Below are positions 59,029-64,000 of a DNA stretch of 64,000 nt, piece by piece. The stretch comes from JAAYTL01 sp031460505 (GTDB taxonomy: Bacteria > Bacillota > Clostridia > Tissierellales > Tissierellaceae). Positions within the stretch are counted from its first letter, which is position 1. Every line of letters begins with the position of its first letter. A program made the position numbers and the translations under genes. The notes under the pieces are model-generated. The model ran no database searches. It was given only the letters and a program-made list of their open reading frames with translations, and was not told the origin of the DNA. Where the stretch lies: positions 62,001-126,000 of the forward strand of contig JAVKTT010000002.1 of the NCBI GenBank assembly GCA_031460505.1, in the 5' to 3' direction.

Positions 59029-59772
59029 ATGAAACAAGATAACTTAAATTCGCTAATAAATCAAATTGATATAGATAATTTACCAAAACATATTGCTATT
59101 ATTATGGATGGTAATGGTAGATGGGCAAAGAATAGATTTAAACCAAGAAACTTTGGACACCAAGAAGGTATGAAAAGAGTAGTAGAGATTGTAGAAGCAT
59201 CTACAAAACTAGGCATCAAACATTTGACACTCTATGCTTTTTCTACAGAAAACTGGAAACGGCCAAAAACTGAAGTAGAAGGTTTGATGAAAATTTTAGT
59301 ATTTTATATTAGGAATGAATTAGATAGACTTATTAAGAACAATGTAAAAATACATATATTAGGAGATATATCTCCATTACCTAGTGTGGCTAAAGCTGAA
59401 GTTGAAAGAGCAATCGAAGAAACTAAGAATAATGACGGAATGCGTTTAAACATTGCATTAAACTACGGTGGTAGAACTGATATTATTAATGGTATTAAAG
59501 ATATATTAAAAGATGTTGAATTGGGTAATATTAGTATAGATGATGTAGATGAGGAATTGTTCTGTGAATATCTATACACAAAAGGTCAACCTGACCCAGA
59601 TATTCTGATTAGACCAAGTGGTGAATTAAGAATAAGTAATTTTTTACTATATCAAATGGCATATACTGAATTTTGGTTTTCTGATATTTTATGGCCAGAT
59701 TTCAAAGTAGATAAACTATATGAAGCTATAATCGATTATCAAAAAAGAAATAGAAGGTTTGGAGGTATTTAG
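59029..59772 (+). CDS. uppS: Isoprenyl transferase (undecaprenyl diphosphate synthase)
   Basis: UppS adds eight isopentenyl units in cis to farnesyl diphosphate to make the lipid carrier for wall synthesis. The 247-residue product has HIAIIMDGNGRWAKNR with catalytic Asp27, LTLYAFSTENWKRP, LNIALNYGGRTDII and the C-terminal DILIRPSGELRISNFLLYQMAYTEFWF. GGGGG lies 7-8 bases before the ATG. It shares the lipid-precursor cluster with cdsA, rseP and ispG. Confidence 0.97.
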   Translation: MKQDNLNSLINQIDIDNLPKHIAIIMDGNGRWAKNRFKPRNFGHQEGMKRVVEIVEASTKLGIKHLTLYAFSTENWKRPKTEVEGLMKILVFYIRNELDRLIKNNVKIHILGDISPLPSVAKAEVERAIEETKNNDGMRLNIALNYGGRTDIINGIKDILKDVELGNISIDDVDEELFCEYLYTKGQPDPDILIRPSGELRISNFLLYQMAYTEFWFSDILWPDFKVDKLYEAIIDYQKRNRRFGGI

Positions 59773-60549
59773 GTGAAAGACTTAAAAACTAGAGCTTTAG
59801 CTGGTGTTATTGGATTGATTCTACTTATATTTATTGTTTTAAAAGGTGAGTTATATTTGTCAATATCACTATGCATTGTATCAATAATTGGTTTGTGGGA
59901 ATTCTATAAAGCATTAAACAATATAAATATTAAACCTATAAATTATATAGGTTACATAGGTGCTATAGGAATTTTTCTAACAAATGTCTTTCAGAATATA
60001 TCTATAGGATCAGTATTATATTTGGTTACAGCAATACTCCTAATAATATTATTGCTGAATAAGAAAGTTAGTATTATTGATGTAGCATCAACTATATTAG
60101 GAGTTATATATATACCTTTTTTTCTATCTCACATATATAAATTAGATGGAATGATATACATATGGCTTGTATTCCTAATTGCATTTGGTACTGATACATT
60201 TGCTTATCTAATCGGAAATTTATTTGGGAAGCATAAACTATCGCCAAAGATTAGTCCAAATAAGACTAAGGAAGGTGCTATAGGTGGTATACTTGGTAGT
60301 TTTTTTATTACATTGATATTTGGTTATTTTGCAGAAGTTGACCCACTATGGAAACTTTTGATTCTATCAATAATCGCATCTATAGTGTCTCAAGCTGGTG
60401 ATTTAGTTGCTTCAAGAATAAAACGATTGGCTAAAATCAAGGATTATGGTTTCATTATACCAGGTCATGGTGGCATATTAGATAGATTTGACAGTATTAT
60501 TTTCTGTGCTCCATTAATATATTATTATGTAATATATATTTTAATCTAG
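59773..60549 (+). CDS. cdsA: Phosphatidate cytidylyltransferase
   Basis: CdsA makes CDP-diacylglycerol from phosphatidate and CTP at the membrane. The 258-residue product has seven to eight hydrophobic segments and the family C-terminal signature, seen here as SQAGDLVASRIKRLAKIKDYG and then PGHGGILDRFDSIIF. The start is GTG at 59773 with GGAGGT 7 bases upstream, immediately after the uppS stop. dxr, normally next in clostridia, is missing; rseP follows 20 bases later. Confidence 0.95.
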   Translation: MKDLKTRALAGVIGLILLIFIVLKGELYLSISLCIVSIIGLWEFYKALNNINIKPINYIGYIGAIGIFLTNVFQNISIGSVLYLVTAILLIILLLNKKVSIIDVASTILGVIYIPFFLSHIYKLDGMIYIWLVFLIAFGTDTFAYLIGNLFGKHKLSPKISPNKTKEGAIGGILGSFFITLIFGYFAEVDPLWKLLILSIIASIVSQAGDLVASRIKRLAKIKDYGFIIPGHGGILDRFDSIIFCAPLIYYYVIYILI

Positions 60550-60568
60550 TTTAATAGGTGGTGTTTAT

Positions 60569-61576
60569 ATGCAAACAGCAATAGCTGCAATATTTGTTTT
60601 TTTGTTAGTAATCTTGTTACATGAATTAGGTCATTTCACAGTAGCAAAATTAGTTGGAATTAAAGTAAATGAATTTTCTATTGGAATGGGTCCAAAGCTT
60701 TTTCAAAAGAGAAAAGGTGAAACACAATATACCCTACGAGCATTACCTATCGGTGGATATGTTAAAATGGAAGGGGAAGATGAAGACTCAAGTGATCCTA
60801 GAGCCTTTAATAGTGTATCTCCTTTAGCTAGAATAGCAGTAGTTGCAGCTGGGGCAATAATGAACTTTGTCTTAGCTATAATAGTATTCTCAATTGTATC
60901 CTTCAATTTAGGAGAACCTACGAATATTATAGGAGAAGTTATCCCCAATAGTCCTGCTCAATATGGTGGTATTATAGAGGGTGATAAATTTATTTCAATA
61001 AATAATTCTCCAATAAGCACATGGGAAGAATTGTCAGAATCAATAGGCAACTCAAGTAGTGATGAGAATCTTGAAATTAGAATTATAAGAAATAATGAAG
61101 AGCAAACACTGTATATTCAACCAACAATAGAAGACGGTAAAGTAATGCTTGGAATAATACCACATTATGAGAAATCAATAATAGGGGGTATTAAAGGTGG
61201 ATTTACAAATACTATAACATTTATAGGTATAATGTTTGATTTTATTAAAATGATATTCACTGGTGGAGTTTCAATTAATGATTTATCTGGTCCTGTAGGT
61301 GTAATAAATGAAATAGGTAATGCAGCCAGGATGGGAATGATAAATTTATTAATTCTTTTAGGATTTATCAGTGTCAATTTAGGATTTTTTAATCTATTGC
61401 CAATACCAGCACTTGATGGAAGTAGATTAGTATTTTTAATAATTGAATTAGTAAGAGGAAAACCTGTAAATCCAGAAAAGGAGAATTTTATACATTTTGT
61501 TGGTTTAGTATTTTTATTAGGTTTAATGCTTGTAGTAACATATAAGGATTTAATAAGGATAAATATCTTTGGTTAA
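60569..61576 (+). CDS. rseP: Site-2-type intramembrane metalloprotease RseP
   Basis: RseP/RasP cleaves membrane-spanning peptides such as anti-sigma factors and leftover signal peptides. The 335-residue product has the zinc motif HELGH at 18-22 in an N-terminal membrane helix and one PDZ domain (about 110-185, with SPAQYGGIIEGDKFISINN). It has the second active-site motif NLLPIPALDGSR near the C-terminus and about four membrane helices. AGGTGG precedes the ATG. No sigma/anti-sigma pair is encoded in the window. Confidence 0.95.
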   Translation: MQTAIAAIFVFLLVILLHELGHFTVAKLVGIKVNEFSIGMGPKLFQKRKGETQYTLRALPIGGYVKMEGEDEDSSDPRAFNSVSPLARIAVVAAGAIMNFVLAIIVFSIVSFNLGEPTNIIGEVIPNSPAQYGGIIEGDKFISINNSPISTWEELSESIGNSSSDENLEIRIIRNNEEQTLYIQPTIEDGKVMLGIIPHYEKSIIGGIKGGFTNTITFIGIMFDFIKMIFTGGVSINDLSGPVGVINEIGNAARMGMINLLILLGFISVNLGFFNLLPIPALDGSRLVFLIIELVRGKPVNPEKENFIHFVGLVFLLGLMLVVTYKDLIRINIFG

Positions 61577-61596
61577 ACAAATAAAAGGTGGATATA

Positions 61597-62646
61597 ATGG
61601 AAAGAAAAAATACAAGAGTTATTAAAGTTGGTAACAAGCTAATTGGTGGTCATAATCCAATTACTGTTCAATCAATGACTAACACTGTAACGGCTAATAT
61701 TGAAGCAACAGTAGATCAAATCAATAGATTGGAAGATGCTGGTTGTGACATTATAAGGGTAGCTATTTCTGACTTTGATGATGCTAAGGCAATACCAGAA
61801 ATCAAAAAGAGTATCAGTATACCCATGATTGCTGATATACAATATGATTACAAGTTAGCATTGGAGTCTATTAAATATGGAATTGATGGCTTAAGAATTA
61901 ATCCTGGAAATATTGGAAACTTAGATAGAGTAAAGGAAATAGTTAATGCTTGCAAAGAAAGAAATATATCTATTAGAATTGGTGTAAATTCAGGTTCTAT
62001 TAAAAAAGAGTATCTGGAAAAATATGATGGTGTAAATGAAAATTCTATGGTTTATAGTGCTCTTGAACAAATAAAGCTTTTAGAAGAATTAGATTTCTAT
62101 GATATTAAAATTTCTCTTAAAGCAAGTAATGTTCCATTAACTATTAAATCATATAAAAAAATGAGTGAAGTTTGTGATTACCCTCTTCATTTAGGAGTGA
62201 CAGAAGCAGGTCCAGGAATGAAAGGGACAGTGAAGTCATCTGTTGGGATTGGGACCTTACTTTCAATGGGGATCGGTGACACTATACGAATATCTCTGAC
62301 TGGTGACCCTGTTGAAGAGGTTAAAGTAGGTCGTGAGATTCTCAAATCACTAAATTTACTAAATGAAGGTATTGAATTAATATCATGTCCTACTTGCGGA
62401 AGGACTAAGATTGATCTTATTGAAATAGTTCAGGAAGCTGAAAAACGCCTAGAAGGAATTAAGAAACATATTAAGGTAGCCATTATGGGTTGCCCAGTAA
62501 ATGGTCCTGGTGAAGCTAAAGAGGCTGATATTGGAATCGCTGGAGGTAAAGGTGAAGGTTTAATCTTTATTAAAGGAGAAATTGTAAAAAAAGTTAAAGA
62601 AGATGAACTTTTAAATGAACTAATAAAAGAAATAGAAAAACTATAA
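61597..62646 (+). CDS. ispG: 4-hydroxy-3-methylbut-2-en-1-yl diphosphate synthase IspG (GcpE)
   Basis: IspG is the penultimate enzyme of the methylerythritol phosphate pathway to isoprenoids. The 349-residue product has the TIM-barrel part (VKVGNKLIGG-like start, PITVQSMTNT, DIIRVAISD, IADIQYDYKLAL, LRINPGNIG) and a C-terminal iron-sulphur domain. That domain has Cys264 and Cys267 (SCPTCGRT) and Cys299 (GCPVNGPGEA). ATG at 61597 follows AAAGGTGG; 61588 is inside that site. It supplies the precursors used by UppS, yet dxr of the same pathway is not in its usual neighbouring place. Confidence 0.96.
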   Translation: MERKNTRVIKVGNKLIGGHNPITVQSMTNTVTANIEATVDQINRLEDAGCDIIRVAISDFDDAKAIPEIKKSISIPMIADIQYDYKLALESIKYGIDGLRINPGNIGNLDRVKEIVNACKERNISIRIGVNSGSIKKEYLEKYDGVNENSMVYSALEQIKLLEELDFYDIKISLKASNVPLTIKSYKKMSEVCDYPLHLGVTEAGPGMKGTVKSSVGIGTLLSMGIGDTIRISLTGDPVEEVKVGREILKSLNLLNEGIELISCPTCGRTKIDLIEIVQEAEKRLEGIKKHIKVAIMGCPVNGPGEAKEADIGIAGGKGEGLIFIKGEIVKKVKEDELLNELIKEIEKL

Positions 62647-62686
62647 TAATGAAATATCCCATAGTGGATAGGGGGTATATTCTTAG

Positions 62687-64000
62687 ATGCAAAAAATAAA
62701 TATAATTGAATTAATCAAAGATAAAAAGTTTAATTATCTTAAAGTATATAATATATATATTTACAAAGTAGAGATAATAAAAGATAGTATGATTATGAGG
62801 TTATTCTTAGATTCTAATAAAGTTTTAGACCAGAATACTAATAATGATCTATATGAACTATTAGAGCTCAATTTTTCTGACTTTAAAATTCACATAAGTA
62901 TTCAATATGATATTGATATAAATTCTGATGAAGTTATGGAAGTATACATGGATTCTCTAAAAGAATTTATTAAAGATAAAATACCCTCAAGTGCATCATG
63001 GATTGAGGGTATAAAATTTGATTTAAGCAGCAATACACTTAAATTAATATTACCGAATATGGTAGCCATGCATTCTGTAGAAAGAAATGGATATATAAGT
63101 GAAATACGAGAAAAAGTCTCATCAGAGATAGATTTAAAAGTTGAGTTTGTTTGCGAACAAGAAAATCCTATGGATGAAGAGTCATTTTGGGAAGAAAAGT
63201 ATAATGAAGAAATATTGATATCTAAAGATATATTATTAAACTCTAACCATCAAGCTAATTCTTCAGGCAAGGGTAATAAAACATCTGCAACTAAAAATTA
63301 TGTATTCGGTAAGACTATAAAATCAGAATGCATTAAAATCAATACAGTTGATTTACAAAGTGGTACTGCTACAATAAAAGGCGAAATATTCCAAATGGAT
63401 ACAAGAGAGATAAAGGGCAATAGGACTTTAATTACCTTTTATATATCAGATAGAACAGATTCAATGTTAGTAAAAACATTTCTTCAAAAAGAACAGGCTG
63501 ATAACTTCCTTGCTAATATTAGTTTAGGTGATTATGCTATGTTAGAAGGGGATGTTATATACGATACCTTTGCTAAATCAACAGCTATTATGTTAAAGAA
63601 TTTAGTTAAAATTGAAAAAGAAGAAAAAATGGATAATGCTGAAGAGAAAAGAATCGAATTTCATCTTCACTCCCAAATGAGCTCAATGGATGGTATTACC
63701 AATATTAAAAAAGTAATTGAAAGAGCTCATAAATGGGGTCATGAAGCTATTGCCATAACAGATCATGGAGTTGTACAGGCTTTCCCAGATGCAATGGAAA
63801 TGGGGAAAAAACTAGGTATTAAAATTATATACGGAGTTGAAGGTTATTTAGTTAATGATAAAAAACAGATAATCACTGCATATAATCCAGACACAGAATA
63901 TGAGGAGTACGTAATATTTGATATAGAGACCACAGGGTTATCACCTATCAATGATTCTATCACTGAAATTGGAGCAATAAAAATTAAGGATGGACAAGTA
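62687..64000 (+). CDS. polC: DNA polymerase III PolC-type alpha subunit, N-terminal part (3' truncated by the window)
   Basis: PolC is the main replicative polymerase of low-GC Gram-positives. The frame is open from ATG 62687 to the last base, giving the first 438 residues of an enzyme usually near 1400-1450. Visible parts are the N-terminal PolC-specific domain (about 1-190), an OB-fold (about 230-310), the start of the PHP domain with FHLHSQMSSMDG (from about 325) and AITDHGVVQAFP. The proofreading exonuclease inserted in PHP follows, with FDIETTGLSP at about 411-420. A G-rich ribosome site lies about 10 bases upstream. It closes the uppS-cdsA-rseP-ispG-polC series. Confidence 0.96.
   Translation, partial: MQKINIIELIKDKKFNYLKVYNIYIYKVEIIKDSMIMRLFLDSNKVLDQNTNNDLYELLELNFSDFKIHISIQYDIDINSDEVMEVYMDSLKEFIKDKIPSSASWIEGIKFDLSSNTLKLILPNMVAMHSVERNGYISEIREKVSSEIDLKVEFVCEQENPMDEESFWEEKYNEEILISKDILLNSNHQANSSGKGNKTSATKNYVFGKTIKSECIKINTVDLQSGTATIKGEIFQMDTREIKGNRTLITFYISDRTDSMLVKTFLQKEQADNFLANISLGDYAMLEGDVIYDTFAKSTAIMLKNLVKIEKEEKMDNAEEKRIEFHLHSQMSSMDGITNIKKVIERAHKWGHEAIAITDHGVVQAFPDAMEMGKKLGIKIIYGVEGYLVNDKKQIITAYNPDTEYEEYVIFDIETTGLSPINDSITEIGAIKIKDGQV

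Noticed and set aside
1..64000. Mobile elements, CRISPR arrays, defence islands, tRNA or rRNA genes
   Set aside because: No transposase, integrase, direct-repeat array, att-like duplication or cloverleaf was found; gene order and composition are uniform and housekeeping throughout.

Overview
The window is a dense, almost entirely + strand block of core bacterial genes from a very AT-rich (about 30% GC by eye) Gram-positive anaerobe of the Clostridia/Tissierellia type. The evidence is gene content and order (sepF-yggT-ylmH-divIVA, yicC-remA-gmk-rpoZ-coaBC-priA-def-fmt, prpC-prkC-rsgA-rpe, smc-ftsY-ylxM-ffh-rpsP-khpA-rimM-trmD-rplS, dprA-topA-codY-rpsB-tsf-pyrH-frr-uppS-cdsA-rseP-ispG-polC), strong GGAGG ribosome binding sites, frequent TTG starts, and Firmicutes markers (CodY, RemA, RqcH, PolC, Asp23/FakA). 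YlbJ suggests a spore former. The genus cannot be fixed from sequence alone. No mobile element, CRISPR array, tRNA, rRNA or defence island was seen, and no gap between genes exceeds 300 bases.

Layout. 1-5.5 kb: the end of a HlyD-like adaptor, then the division cluster yggS, sepF, yggT, ylmH, divIVA, followed by lspA, an RluD-type pseudouridine synthase and pyrR. 5.5-9.1 kb: a membrane-bound c-di-GMP phosphodiesterase candidate (degenerate GGDEF plus intact EAL) and, on the - strand, rqcH. 9.2-23.9 kb: yicC-remA-gmk-rpoZ-coaBC, priA-def-fmt-yugP, rsmB-rlmN, prpC-prkC-rsgA-rpe. 23.9-25.6 kb: a TPP riboswitch with terminator controlling thiT and thiamine pyrophosphokinase, then a 55-residue membrane protein. 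25.6-31.7 kb: rpmB (- strand), asp23-like, fakA, recG, rsmD, coaD and a coiled-coil protein. 31.7-34.2 kb (- strand): tmcAL and ylbJ. 34.3-39.5 kb: ackA, yceD-rpmF, plsX-acpP-rnc and a radical SAM gene. 39.5-55.1 kb: smc, the SRP genes, ribosome/tRNA maturation genes, rbgA-rnhB-yraN, comM-like, dprA, topA. 55.2-64 kb: codY, then translation, lipid-carrier and isoprenoid genes, and the start of polC.

Most of the biology is ordinary housekeeping: translation and ribosome assembly, chromosome segregation and secretion, CoA, phospholipid and isoprenoid synthesis. The interesting signals are mainly non-coding. They are a GC-rich, foldable 100-base element of no recognised family upstream of rbgA; a long hairpin that hides the ylbJ ribosome binding site; a perfect 31-bp palindrome at the predicted transcription start of ylxM-ffh; and four stop-codon-spanning hairpins inside operons that lack a U-tract. 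There are also structured leaders before rpsB and rplS. Two coding oddities stand out: a probable ATT start for yggS, and the absence of dxr from its usual place between cdsA and rseP.
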